This document shows positions 7,633 through 15,762 of a stretch of DNA of 64,000 nt, piece after piece. This DNA comes from Hymenobacter piscis (GTDB lineage Bacteria; Bacteroidota; Bacteroidia; Cytophagales; Hymenobacteraceae), in assembly GCF_018760735.1 (NCBI RefSeq), contig NZ_JAHHZN010000017.1:32578-96577 (forward strand). Direction: 5' to 3'. The notes under the pieces are model-generated. The model was not told where the DNA came from. It saw only the letters and a list, made by a program, of their open reading frames with translations, and made no database searches. Numbering within the stretch: the first letter of the stretch is position 1; each line of letters opens with the position of its first letter. Made by a program: the position numbers and the translations under genes.

Positions 7633-8178
7633 TTATTGCAGTCCCGCTTCTGGCAGGCCCGGCAAATACCGCTCGCGCAGCAGGTTGAGGTGGTGGGCTT
7701 CGTGGCCGGGCAGAATGTAGGCCAGAGCCCGCACGCTCACCGGCTGCCCGCTGGCCGTGCCCTGCCGGCTGATGGCCGCCGGGGTAAACGACTCAAACAA
7801 ACTCAGCGTGGCGGCCCGCACGGCGTCGTATTCGGCCAGAATAGCGGCCAGCGGCCGGGAATCGGCGCCGGAGGCGGGCACGTAGTCGTCCTGCTCGAAG
7901 CCGGGCAGCGGAGTGGTGTCGCCGCGGCTGATGCGCAGGGCGCGGTAAGCGAAGATGCGCTCCGTATCCAGCATGTGCACTAGGTTTTCCTTGATGCTCC
8001 ACTTGCCCGGGGCGTAGCGGAACGTGCCCTGCTCCTCGGTGAGGCCGGCCAGCAGCTGGCGCAGCTCCCGGGGCTGCCGCCGCAGGGCCTCCAGCGGGTC
8101 ACCGGCAATCAGCTTCACGTAGGTGTAGTAATATGGGCCGTACTCGGTGGCGGCGGGCGGGGTGAGGAAGGGGCTCAT
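7633..8178 (-). CDS. DinB family protein (putative metal-dependent hydrolase)
   Basis: The 181-residue four-helix-bundle protein has the histidines expected of the DinB/YfiT superfamily: one in WSIKENLVHMLDTERIFAYR (about residue 65) and two or more in GHEAHHLNLLRERYLPGL at the C-terminus. Relatives bind Zn or Ni and include bacillithiol and mycothiol transferases; no specific reaction can be assigned. The ATG at 8178 is preceded by TACTTTCG, one base off the -7 consensus, only six bases upstream. Confidence 0.85.
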   Translation of the reverse strand: MSPFLTPPAATEYGPYYYTYVKLIAGDPLEALRRQPRELRQLLAGLTEEQGTFRYAPGKWSIKENLVHMLDTERIFAYRALRISRGDTTPLPGFEQDDYVPASGADSRPLAAILAEYDAVRAATLSLFESFTPAAISRQGTASGQPVSVRALAYILPGHEAHHLNLLRERYLPGLPEAGLQ

Positions 8179-8402
8179 GGCCACGAAAGTAGCGGAATCC
8201 GGATAACTTCGGAGAAGTACCGCGGGAAGTATGAGGCCGGAGGGCATAGCATGATGCCTTCGTCATCGGCAAAACCGCGCGACGCTTAGGCGCTGCTGCG
8301 CGAAGTGCCGGCCTACGCCCGGGCCTGGCTTTTCTGAGGCGGCCACTGCAACGTCGGGTGCGGGGCACGCGTACACGCCCCCACAACCTCAACTATTCCC
8401 CT

Positions 8403-8924
8403 ATGTCCTCTCTCGTCGAAAAAGGTCTTTCGATTTCCAAAAACGCGCTGTTCAGCGTGTTCCTCAACCGCGCCGGCAAGCTGCTGGGCCGCCCTTTCAA
8501 GGTGGTGATGGTGCTCAACGAAGTAGCCAACAAGCTGGCCAGCAAGGACAGCGGCGACAACAAATTCAAGCAGGTATTCGACGTGGGCCGCACCCTGGTG
8601 CGGCTGGTGCGCAACTACGTCAGCGGCGAGTACCGGCAGATTGACACCGGCACCATCGTGTCGGCGCTGGGCGTGCTGCTCTACACCCTCTCGCCGGTTG
8701 ATCTGGTCCCCGATTTTATTCCGGTAGTAGGCTTCCTGGATGATCTGGCCCTGATCAGCTGGTTTATCGAGAAGTTCCAAGGCGAAATCCTGCGCTTCCG
8801 CGAGTGGGAGCAAACCCACGCCGCCGAGGAAACCAACGACATTCCGGCCGCCGCCCAGCAGCCGTCCGAGTCCTACACCAAGGCCGAAAACCTGCCCGCC
8901 GTGGCCGAAATCGGGCATTCCTAG
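8403..8924 (+). CDS. YkvA family protein (DUF1232)
   Basis: The 173-residue protein carries the DUF1232 signature YTLSPVDLVPDFIPVVGFLD, followed by DLALISWFIEKF (about residues 95-125), a hydrophobic segment that may be membrane-associated. The N-terminal 80 residues are helical and basic, and the C-terminus is acidic and low in complexity. The family's function is unknown. The stop TAG is immediately followed by ATCACAGATGG, the start of a repeat seen in full at 15655. Confidence 0.8.
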   Translation: MSSLVEKGLSISKNALFSVFLNRAGKLLGRPFKVVMVLNEVANKLASKDSGDNKFKQVFDVGRTLVRLVRNYVSGEYRQIDTGTIVSALGVLLYTLSPVDLVPDFIPVVGFLDDLALISWFIEKFQGEILRFREWEQTHAAEETNDIPAAAQQPSESYTKAENLPAVAEIGHS

Positions 8925-8970
8925 ATCACAGATGGTGCCGACAAAGCCGCCAATAACGCAGATTCGTTCT
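8922..8970. repeat. Solo arm of the ATCACAGATG repeat
   Basis: ATCACAGATGGTGCC and CGCAGATTCGTTC parallel the left arm of the inverted repeat at 15655-15762, but no complementary right arm follows here. Confidence 0.5.
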
Positions 8971-8990
8971 GACGGCTATCAGGCTTGATT

Positions 8991-9024
8991 AACGCCCACC
9001 CGGTTGCCGGGTGGGCGTTTTTTT
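8991..9024 (+). terminator. Intrinsic terminator after the YkvA gene
   Basis: The perfect stem AACGCCCACCCGG / CCGGGTGGGCGTT with loop TTG is followed by a T-run. Confidence 0.9.
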
Positions 9025-9132
9025 GTCGGCGCTACGAACCTCTGTGGGAAGCGTATGTGCCTCGAAAGAACATCATCCAAGCAGCCAAAAGCGTATTTTA
9101 GCGTCTTGATTCGTCCACCCTTTTTCGTTTCT

Positions 9133-11373
9133 ATGCTCCTTCGTACCCGGCTGGCGCTGCTGGCCCTTACTTTCCTTATCACCCTTTCGGCCCGCGCCGA
9201 TGAAGGCATGTGGCTGCCGCTGCTGCTCAAGCAGCTCAACGAGGCCGACATGCAGAAAAAAGGCCTCAAGCTCACGGCCGAGCAGATTTATTCCATCAAC
9301 CAGGGCAGCCTCAAAGACGCCATCGTGCAGTTTGGCGGCGGCTGCACCGGCGAAATCATCTCCGACCAGGGCCTGCTGCTCACCAACCACCACTGTGGCT
9401 ACAGCCAGATTCAGAGCCATTCCTCGGTGGAGAAGGACTATCTCACCAAGGGTTACTGGGCCATGGACCGCAGCCAGGAGCTGCCCAACCCCGGTCTGAC
9501 GGCCACCTTCATCGTGCGCATGGAGGACGTGAGCAGCCAGGTGCTGGCCGGCGTGCCCACCACGGGCATTGTGGAGGCCGAGCGCGAGAAGCTGGTGCAG
9601 CAGAATTCCCAGCGCGTGGCCCAGGCCGCCGTGCAGGGCACCGGCTACCAGGCGTTCGTGCGGCCCATGTTCAACGGCAATGAGTACTACCTGTTCGTGA
9701 CGGAAGTTTTCCAGGACATCCGCCTGGTGGGCGCGCCGCCGAGTAGCATCGGCAAATTTGGGGGCGACACCGACAACTGGGCCTGGCCCCGCCACACCGG
9801 CGACTTCAGCATCTTCCGCATCTACGCCGGCCCCGACAACAAGCCCGCCCCCTACTCGCCCGACAACAAGCCCTTCAAGCCCCGCCACCACCTGCCCATT
9901 TCCCTGGCCGGCGTGCAGCCCGGCGACTTTACCATGGTGTTCGGCTTTCCCGGCCGCACCAACGAGTACCTCACCAGCTGGGGCGTCGAGGAAACCTACG
10001 CCGTCTCGAACCCGGCCAAAATTGCCGTTCGCGACGCCAAGCTCAAGGTGCTCGATGCCGATATGAAGGCTTCTGATAAAGTCCGGATTCAGTACGCGGC
10101 CAAGTACGCCAGCATTGCCAACTACTGGAAAAAGTGGATTGGCGAGAACCGGGGCCTCAAAAAGCTCGACGCCGTAGGCGTGAAACAGCAGCAGGAAGTT
10201 GAATTCCAGCGCTGGGCCGAATCGGGCGACGCCGCCCGCCGGGCCGCCTTCGCCACCCTCCTGCCCGACCTGCAACGCCATTACGCCACTGCCCGCGACT
10301 ACACCCTGGCCCGCGACTACGTGAGCGAGGCGGCCCTGGGCGTGGAGCTGGTCAGCTACGCCAACAGCCTGTTGCCCCTGCTGGACCTGGTGGACCAGAA
10401 AGTGCCCGCCGCCGAGCTGGCTGCCGCCGTGGAAAAAGCCAAAAAGGGCTCCGCCGGCTTCTTCCGCAACTACAACGCCCCCACCGACCAGAAGGTGGCC
10501 GCCCAGCTGCTGCCCCTCTACGCCACCGGCACCCCGGCGGCCCTGCTGCCCGCCTATGTAAAGACGCTCAGCAAGCAGTACGCCGCCACCGGCTGGGACG
10601 CCTACACGACCCAGTTGTTCAATAAGTCGCGCCTCACGGAACAGGCCAGCGCCCTGGCCGTGCTCGATGAGGTAGCCAACGGCAAACCCGACGCCCTGCG
10701 CCAAGACCCCGCCGTGCAGCTCGCCACGACCATTGTGGGCAACTACCGCGCGGCCATCCTGCCCACCTACTCCGCCGCTACCGACCAGATTGCCCTGCTC
10801 CAGCGCACCTACGTGGCGGGCCTGCGCCTGCAACAGCCGGAGCGCAAGTTCTACCCCGATGCCAACTCCACCCTGCGCCTGGCCTACGGGCAGGTAGCCG
10901 GCTACGAGCCCGCCGACGGCGTACACTACGATTTTTATACCACCCTCGACGGCATCATGGAGAAGGCCGACCCCACCAACCCCGAGTTTGAAGTTCCGGC
11001 CCGCCTCGCGGAATTGTACCAGAACAAGGACTACGGCCCCTACGCCTACAAAGGCTCCGTGCCGGTGGCCTTTATTGCCACCAACCACACCACCGGCGGC
11101 AACTCCGGCTCGCCCGTCATCAACGGCCGCGGGGAGCTCATCGGCACCAACTTCGACCGCAACTGGGAAGGCACCATGTCCGACATCATGTTCGACCCCG
11201 ACCGCGTGCGCAACATCACCCTCGATGTGCGCTACATGCTCTTCGTGGTAGACAAATACGCTGGCGCCGGCCACCTCGTGAAGGAAATGACCCTCGTGGG
11301 CGGCCCCGGGTCCGCCGATTCGGCTCCGGATAAGAAAGTGAAGAAGGTGAAAGTGAAGCGCAAGAAAGCGTAG
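9133..11373 (+). CDS. S46 dipeptidyl-peptidase, DPP11-type
   Basis: The 746-residue protein has a signal peptide (MLLRTRLALLALTFLITLSARA) and the S46 chymotrypsin-like triad: His in TNHHCGY (86/87), Asp in RHTGDFSIFR (D224) and the nucleophile in TTGGNSGSP (S658). Eighteen residues after the serine comes Arg (R676, in NFDRNWEGTMSD). In Porphyromonas DPP11 this Arg selects Asp/Glu at P1, where DPP7 has Gly, so an acidic-residue-specific periplasmic dipeptidyl-peptidase is predicted. The C-terminal tail KKVKKVKVKRKKA is unusually basic. The ATG at 9133 is chosen because it starts the signal peptide. Confidence 0.93.
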   Translation: MLLRTRLALLALTFLITLSARADEGMWLPLLLKQLNEADMQKKGLKLTAEQIYSINQGSLKDAIVQFGGGCTGEIISDQGLLLTNHHCGYSQIQSHSSVEKDYLTKGYWAMDRSQELPNPGLTATFIVRMEDVSSQVLAGVPTTGIVEAEREKLVQQNSQRVAQAAVQGTGYQAFVRPMFNGNEYYLFVTEVFQDIRLVGAPPSSIGKFGGDTDNWAWPRHTGDFSIFRIYAGPDNKPAPYSPDNKPFKPRHHLPISLAGVQPGDFTMVFGFPGRTNEYLTSWGVEETYAVSNPAKIAVRDAKLKVLDADMKASDKVRIQYAAKYASIANYWKKWIGENRGLKKLDAVGVKQQQEVEFQRWAESGDAARRAAFATLLPDLQRHYATARDYTLARDYVSEAALGVELVSYANSLLPLLDLVDQKVPAAELAAAVEKAKKGSAGFFRNYNAPTDQKVAAQLLPLYATGTPAALLPAYVKTLSKQYAATGWDAYTTQLFNKSRLTEQASALAVLDEVANGKPDALRQDPAVQLATTIVGNYRAAILPTYSAATDQIALLQRTYVAGLRLQQPERKFYPDANSTLRLAYGQVAGYEPADGVHYDFYTTLDGIMEKADPTNPEFEVPARLAELYQNKDYGPYAYKGSVPVAFIATNHTTGGNSGSPVINGRGELIGTNFDRNWEGTMSDIMFDPDRVRNITLDVRYMLFVVDKYAGAGHLVKEMTLVGGPGSADSAPDKKVKKVKVKRKKA

Positions 11374-11474
11374 CACCTCAGGACCGGGGCTAAATCCCGG
11401 GGCATACACCGGCAATCGGGTTTCCGTTTATGCGGAAACCCGATTGCTGGTTCGCTACTTCCTTGCAACCTATG

Positions 11475-11515
11475 AAGCGGCCGGCTACTCTGTTTGTAGC
11501 CGGCCGCTTTTCTTT
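11475..11515 (+). terminator. Intrinsic terminator after the S46 peptidase
   Basis: AAGCGGCCGGCTA / TAGCCGGCCGCTT stem, then TTTCTTTT. A second perfect hairpin (GCAATCGGGTTTCCG / CGGAAACCCGATTGC) lies just upstream at about 11412-11446 and has no T-run. Confidence 0.8.
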
Positions 11516-11532
11516 TATTGATTTCCCCAACT

Positions 11533-12138
11533 ATGACTCGATTCCTACTTATCCCGCTCCTGCTTTTTCTCGCAGCTACTCCGGCTTTCAGTCAGAAAGT
11601 GCTGCTCACGGGCGGTTATACCCGGGTGGGCGAAACGTCCTTCACCGGCGCGGCTTCCGGGGGCCTGCATGCCGTGCTGCCGCTGGGCCGCCACGTAGCG
11701 GCGGGCGTGGGCCTGACGGTAGCCCGCCACCGCCAGAACTACCAGGATATCATTCCGAGTGATGATCCGTTTGATCCGGCCAGCCTTCCCCGCGTCATTA
11801 CGGAGTACCACAACTCGCTCTACTCCCTGCAAGGCTTTGTGGCCGGCCGGCTGCAGCTCGCGCCCCGGCTGGAAGTGCTGGCCGGCCCCAGCGCGGGCCT
11901 TTATTTGGTGGGGGCCCGGCAGCGGAGTACAGAAGCCAAAGCGGGATTCGGGCTGTGGTCGTCGCTCACCTATCGGCAGTTAGGCGGCAGCCGATTTAAT
12001 CTGGAGGCCGTTTTCCATCCCCGCCTACTTCTTGCCAGCCTACCGGTAGAAGACGCCGATTACCGGTTCAAAAACCGGCGCTTGTGTGTTTGGGATGCGC
12101 AGGTGGGCCTGTCGTACGATTTGCGGAAGCAGCCGTAG
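11533..12138 (+). CDS. Outer-membrane beta-barrel protein, hypothetical
   Basis: The 201-residue protein has a signal peptide (MTRFLLIPLLLFLAATPAFSQ) and then alternating hydrophobic and polar strands with aromatic girdles (VLLTGGYTRVGETSF, LQGFVAGRLQLAPRLEVLAG, WDAQVGLSYDL). That pattern suggests a small 8-10-stranded barrel in the outer membrane. I do not recognise a specific family. It lies between the S46 peptidase terminator and an amidohydrolase gene, all on the same strand. Confidence 0.7.
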   Translation: MTRFLLIPLLLFLAATPAFSQKVLLTGGYTRVGETSFTGAASGGLHAVLPLGRHVAAGVGLTVARHRQNYQDIIPSDDPFDPASLPRVITEYHNSLYSLQGFVAGRLQLAPRLEVLAGPSAGLYLVGARQRSTEAKAGFGLWSSLTYRQLGGSRFNLEAVFHPRLLLASLPVEDADYRFKNRRLCVWDAQVGLSYDLRKQP

Positions 12139-12174
12139 CTTTAGGCTTCGCTCCACCCGCTTCACGCCCCGTCC

Positions 12175-13452
12175 TTGCGCTCCATTCTCCTCCTCGCTTT
12201 CCTGCTGGCGGCCGGCCCGGCCCTGGCCCAGTTGCCCGCCGCTTCTCCCGCGCCCGCGGCCCTGCTGCTGCGGCCCGCCGCCGTCTTCGATGGTGAAACC
12301 CTGCACCCCGGCTGGGCCGTGCTCACGGAGGGCGACAAAATCAAGGCCGTGGGGCCGGCGGCCCAACTGAGCGCGCCGGCCGGGGCCCGCACCCTGGAGC
12401 TGCCGGGCCTCACGCTACTGCCCGGCCTGATTGAGGGCCACAGCCACCTGCTGCTCCACCCCTACAACGAAACGCCCTGGAACGATCAGGTGCTGCTCGA
12501 ATCCGAAGCACTGCGGGTGGCGCGCGCCACCGCCCACGCCCGCGCCACGCTGGCCGCCGGCTTCACTACCGCCCGCGACCTGGGCTCGGAAGGCGCCGGT
12601 TACGCCGATGTGGGCCTCAAACAGGCCATTGAGCAGGGTCTGATTCCGGGCCCGCGCCTGCTGGTGGCCACCCGGGCCCTGGTCGCCACCGGCTCCTACG
12701 GCCCCAAGCTCTCCGCCGACGTAGACGTGCCCCAGGGCGCCCAGGAAGCCGACGGCGTGGACGGCCTCATCCGGGCCGTGCGGGAACAAATCGGCAAGGG
12801 CGCCGACATCATCAAGGTGTACGCCGACTACCGCTGGGGTCCCAACGAGCCCAGCCGGCCCACCTTCTCGCAGGACGAGCTGAACCTGCTAGTGCAGACC
12901 GCCCGCAACGCCGGCCGCCCCGTGGTGGCCCACGCCAGCACCCCCGAAGGTATGCGCCGCGCCACCCTGGCCGGCGTACAAACCATCGAGCACGGCGACG
13001 GCGGCACGCTGGAAGTATTCAGGCTCATGAAGCAGCGCGGCGTGGCCCTCTGCCCCACTGTAGCCGCCGGCGACGCCATTGCCGGGTACCGCGGCTGGCA
13101 AAAAGGCACTAGCCCCGAGCCCGACCGCATCCAGCAGAAACGCCTCAGCCTGAAAGCCGCCCTCCAAAGCGGCGTGGAGCTGGCCATCGGCGGCGACGTG
13201 GGCGTGTTCGCGCACGGCGACAACCTGCGCGAGGCTGAGCTGCTGGTGCGCGAATATGGCTTCACGAGCCTGCAGGCCCTGCGTGGCCTCACCAGCACCA
13301 ACGCCCGCCTCTTCCAGCTCCCCGACCGCGGCCAGCTCAAACCCGGCCTCCTCGCCGACTTGGTCGCCGTCTCCGGCGACCCCACCCAGAACATTAGCGC
13401 CCTGCGGCAGGTGAAGCTGGTGGTGAAGGGCGGGGTGGTGGTCGAAAACTAG
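12175..13452 (+). CDS. Exported metal-dependent amidohydrolase
   Basis: The 425-residue protein has a signal peptide (MRSILLLAFLLAAGPALAQ) and an imidazolonepropionase/Xaa-Pro-dipeptidase-like amidohydrolase barrel: HxH in LIEGHSHLLLH, Lys in IIKVYADY, His in VVAHAS and TIEHGD, and Asp in AIGGDVGVF. The metal centre therefore looks complete. The start is TTG at 12175, because the signal peptide begins there and no ATG precedes it in frame. The substrate, possibly a dipeptide or cyclic amide, is unknown. Confidence 0.85.
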   Translation: MRSILLLAFLLAAGPALAQLPAASPAPAALLLRPAAVFDGETLHPGWAVLTEGDKIKAVGPAAQLSAPAGARTLELPGLTLLPGLIEGHSHLLLHPYNETPWNDQVLLESEALRVARATAHARATLAAGFTTARDLGSEGAGYADVGLKQAIEQGLIPGPRLLVATRALVATGSYGPKLSADVDVPQGAQEADGVDGLIRAVREQIGKGADIIKVYADYRWGPNEPSRPTFSQDELNLLVQTARNAGRPVVAHASTPEGMRRATLAGVQTIEHGDGGTLEVFRLMKQRGVALCPTVAAGDAIAGYRGWQKGTSPEPDRIQQKRLSLKAALQSGVELAIGGDVGVFAHGDNLREAELLVREYGFTSLQALRGLTSTNARLFQLPDRGQLKPGLLADLVAVSGDPTQNISALRQVKLVVKGGVVVEN

Positions 13453-13453
13453 A

Positions 13454-13490
13454 ACGGTCATTCTTCGCTCCGCTCAAAATGACCGTTCTA
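13454..13490. repeat. Short GTCATTC hairpin between convergent genes
   Basis: AGAACGGTCATT pairs with AATGACCGTTCT around a loop CTTCGCTCCGCTCA. It looks like a miniature version of the dispersed GTCATTCCGAG element and may also act as a bidirectional terminator. Confidence 0.65.
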
Positions 13491-13508
13491 TTTCACGGAT
13501 AGTCGTTA

Positions 13509-14267
13509 CTACGGCCGTTCAATCCCCCATTCCCCCAGTTGCGCGGCGTACTTATCGTAGATGACGCGCAGGTCCTGGGCGTGCTTGCCGGCATCGACGC
13601 CGATGCTGACGTTGCTGCTGTGGAAGCGGTGCAGGTGGCTGATGTGGGGGCAGATGACGGGCAGGTGCCCGGCCAGCAGGAAGCGCACGTAGAGGTCGAG
13701 GTCCTCGGCCATTTCGATTTGCTCGTCGTAGCCGTTGACTTCCTCGAACAGGGCGCGGCTGTAGCAGACGTTGCCCTGAATGAAGTGCTCGGCCCGAAAA
13801 ATAGCCCGCAGCATGTCCTGGGGCGAGTCGAACTGCCAGGCGTAGTAATCGTCGGCGGGCAGGTAGCGGCGGTCCTGGTCCACGCGCAGGAAATCGGCCA
13901 CCAGCCAGGGGCGGCCGGGGTGTTGGTGGATCTGGCTGGCGTAGTGGAACAGGGTGCGCTGGAGCAGCAGGTCGTCGTCGTCGAGGGGCACCAGCCAGGC
14001 GTCGGCGGGGGCTTCTTCGCGGATGAGCACGTTGCGGGCTGGCCCGGCCCGCAGCAGCTCGGACTGGCGGCGGAAGCGCAGGGGCGCTCCGGGCTGGGCG
14101 GCCGCCTCGGGCAGCCACGCGGCGGTGCCGTCGGAGCAGGCATTTTCACAAATCAGGTGCTCGAAGGAGAAATCCAGCGGAGCCGTAACGGTGGCGCGGA
14201 CGCTCTGCACGGCCTCGGGCAGGTAGGCCAGGCGGTTGTGCGTGGGGGTGATGACGGTAAAGTGCAT
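13509..14267 (-). CDS. Family 2 glycosyltransferase (GT-A fold)
   Basis: The 252-residue protein begins FTVITPTHNRLAYLPEAVQS and contains the DxD-type metal motif in WLVPLDDDDLLLQRT (about residue 95) and the acceptor-side acid EMAEDLDLYVRF (about residue 185). These are marks of GT2 glycosyltransferases, which build cell-surface polysaccharide or glycoprotein glycans from nucleotide sugars. There is no membrane segment. It stands alone among unrelated genes, so the glycan it acts on is unknown. Confidence 0.85.
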   Translation of the reverse strand: MHFTVITPTHNRLAYLPEAVQSVRATVTAPLDFSFEHLICENACSDGTAAWLPEAAAQPGAPLRFRRQSELLRAGPARNVLIREEAPADAWLVPLDDDDLLLQRTLFHYASQIHQHPGRPWLVADFLRVDQDRRYLPADDYYAWQFDSPQDMLRAIFRAEHFIQGNVCYSRALFEEVNGYDEQIEMAEDLDLYVRFLLAGHLPVICPHISHLHRFHSSNVSIGVDAGKHAQDLRVIYDKYAAQLGEWGIERP

Positions 14268-14368
14268 GGGCGGGTATTCTGTTAAAAGCCAAAAAAAGTT
14301 GCCGCGAAGAGCTACAAGTCAACTTTCGACGGCGGCCGGGCGTTAGCAGAAACTAGCCTTTCGCGCTC

Positions 14369-14668
14369 ATGCCCAAATTCGTTGTCACCCTGCGCCTGCC
14401 CGATTTCTTCGACGAAGAATTTATTGCCCTCATTCCCCGGCACCGCGCCTTTATCAGCCGCCTGATCGAGCAAAACGTGATTGAGGCCTACGCCATCAGC
14501 GCCGACCGGAGCCGGGGTTGGGTCACGATGAATGGCCAGGATGCCCCCGCTGTGCAGGCTGTGGTGGAGCAGTTTCCCCTTTTCCGCTTTCTGCAAGCCG
14601 TGGAAATTGACGAGCTTTTCGTCTTCGACAGCAAAGCCAGCCGGTTTCCGCCCATCAGCCTGAATTGA
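14369..14668 (+). CDS. Conserved hypothetical protein, 99 residues
   Basis: The small cytoplasmic protein runs MPKFVVTLRLPDFFDEEFIA ... GWVTMNGQDAPAVQAVVEQF ... FLQAVEIDELFVFDS. The beta-alpha-beta-beta-alpha-beta rhythm suggests a dimeric ferredoxin-like (alpha+beta barrel) domain such as those in the muconolactone-isomerase or YCII groups, but no catalytic motif is clear. The reading frame begins at an ATG in a divergent arrangement with the glycosyltransferase. Confidence 0.6.
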   Translation: MPKFVVTLRLPDFFDEEFIALIPRHRAFISRLIEQNVIEAYAISADRSRGWVTMNGQDAPAVQAVVEQFPLFRFLQAVEIDELFVFDSKASRFPPISLN

Positions 14669-14697
14669 GTGGACTGTTGGGTGGGTGGGGTAATTTT

Positions 14698-14735
14698 CAT
14701 CCTGAGCAGAGCCGCAAAGCCATTCAACAGCTTCT
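14698..14735. repeat. Solo arm of the GTCAT/CCTGAG repeat
   Basis: TTCATCCTGAGCAGAGCCGCAAAG resembles the left arms at 46346 and 58411. No complementary arm follows. Confidence 0.35.
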
Positions 14736-14808
14736 TCCTCCCTCCTTCCGGCGCGGTTTGTGTTAACGGGCCGACTTACCTCCTTACTTTCCTCTGAATC
14801 TGTTACGT

Positions 14809-15657
14809 ATGCTTCGTTCTTACCGCCTGGCGCCCGTTTTGCTGCTGGGCCTGGGCAGCACCGCTACCATTCCCGCCGAGCCTAAAATCACCACCGATGT
14901 CCTCGTCAGCCGCCTGAGCAGCGCCATCGAGAACCTCAAAACGCTGCGCTGCAACGTGCGGGCCCAGGAGCGCATCGGCGCCGCCTACCAGCAGAACCGC
15001 ACGGCCATGAAGATGAGCTTCAACCCCTACAAAGTGTATCTGCGCAACGACAAGGGCATTGAGGTGCTCTACGTGACGGGCCAGAACAACGGCGACGCCT
15101 GGGTGTACCCCAACAGCTTTCCGTACGTGACGCTGAGCCTGGACCCGAACGGCTCCCTGATGCGTAAAAGCATCCACCACAGCGCCCTGGAAGCCGGCTA
15201 CGGTACCATTGCCGAAATGCTCGACGGCTCGGGCCAGCGCCTGAATCCGGGCTTCGAAAAAACCTTCCGCTACACCGCCGATACCACCGTGCAGGGCCGC
15301 CCGGCCTACGTGCTGCGCTCCGTGTACCCGCAGTTCCGATACGTGAGCTACAAGCCCACCAAGGCGGAAAGCACCAAAACCATTGCTGACAAATTCGGCT
15401 GCGGCGAATACCGCATTCTGGAGCGCAACAACCTGAGTGTAGGCGCCATAGTACCGGCCGGCAAAACCCTGCAGGTACCCAACGCTTACGGCCGCCGCAT
15501 CCTGCTCTGCGTGGATCAGAAGCTCTTCCTGCCCCTGGTCGTGCAGGTCCACGACGACAAGGGCCTGTTCGAGAAGTTCGAATTCCACGACGTAGTGGCC
15601 AACCAGCCCATCCCCGCCCAGGAGTTCACCAAGGATTTCAAGGGGTACAAACTTTAA
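14809..15657 (+). CDS. DUF1571 family exported protein with LysM-like segment
   Basis: The 282-residue protein has an N-terminal hydrophobic export signal and the DUF1571 body: LKTLRCNVRAQERIG, MKMSFNPYKVYLRN, EVLYVTGQNNGDAWVYPN. Near residues 185-230, TIADKFGCGEYRILERNN ... IVPAGKTLQVP closely follows the LysM peptidoglycan-binding pattern (IAxKFGVSxxxLxxxN ... LxxGxxLxIP). A periplasmic or outer-membrane-associated role near the cell wall is inferred. The stop codon TAA runs straight into the inverted repeat that follows. Confidence 0.75.
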   Translation: MLRSYRLAPVLLLGLGSTATIPAEPKITTDVLVSRLSSAIENLKTLRCNVRAQERIGAAYQQNRTAMKMSFNPYKVYLRNDKGIEVLYVTGQNNGDAWVYPNSFPYVTLSLDPNGSLMRKSIHHSALEAGYGTIAEMLDGSGQRLNPGFEKTFRYTADTTVQGRPAYVLRSVYPQFRYVSYKPTKAESTKTIADKFGCGEYRILERNNLSVGAIVPAGKTLQVPNAYGRRILLCVDQKLFLPLVVQVHDDKGLFEKFEFHDVVANQPIPAQEFTKDFKGYKL

Positions 15658-15762
15658 TCACAGATGATGCAGATAGTGGGATGCCGCAGATTCGTTCAGC
15701 TTGCTAAATGGTGAAGGTGAACGAATCTGCGGCATCCCGTTATCTGCATCATCTGTGATTTA
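15655..15762. repeat. Inverted repeat ATCACAGATG...CATCTGTGAT between convergent stops
   Basis: The arms are about 40 bases each. ATCACAGATGATGCAGATAG then TGGGATGCCGCAGATTCGTTC is mirrored by GAACGAATCTGCGGCATCCC then GTTATCTGCATCATCTGTGAT, with a loop of about 18 bases. Both flanking genes end on TAA codons formed at the element's outer edges. Confidence 0.9.

Noticed and set aside
9073..11415. 780-codon open frame on the minus strand opposite the S46 peptidase
   Set aside because: It mirrors a gene with signal peptide and catalytic triad. Gly/Val/His-rich translation is the usual antisense shadow in GC-rich DNA.
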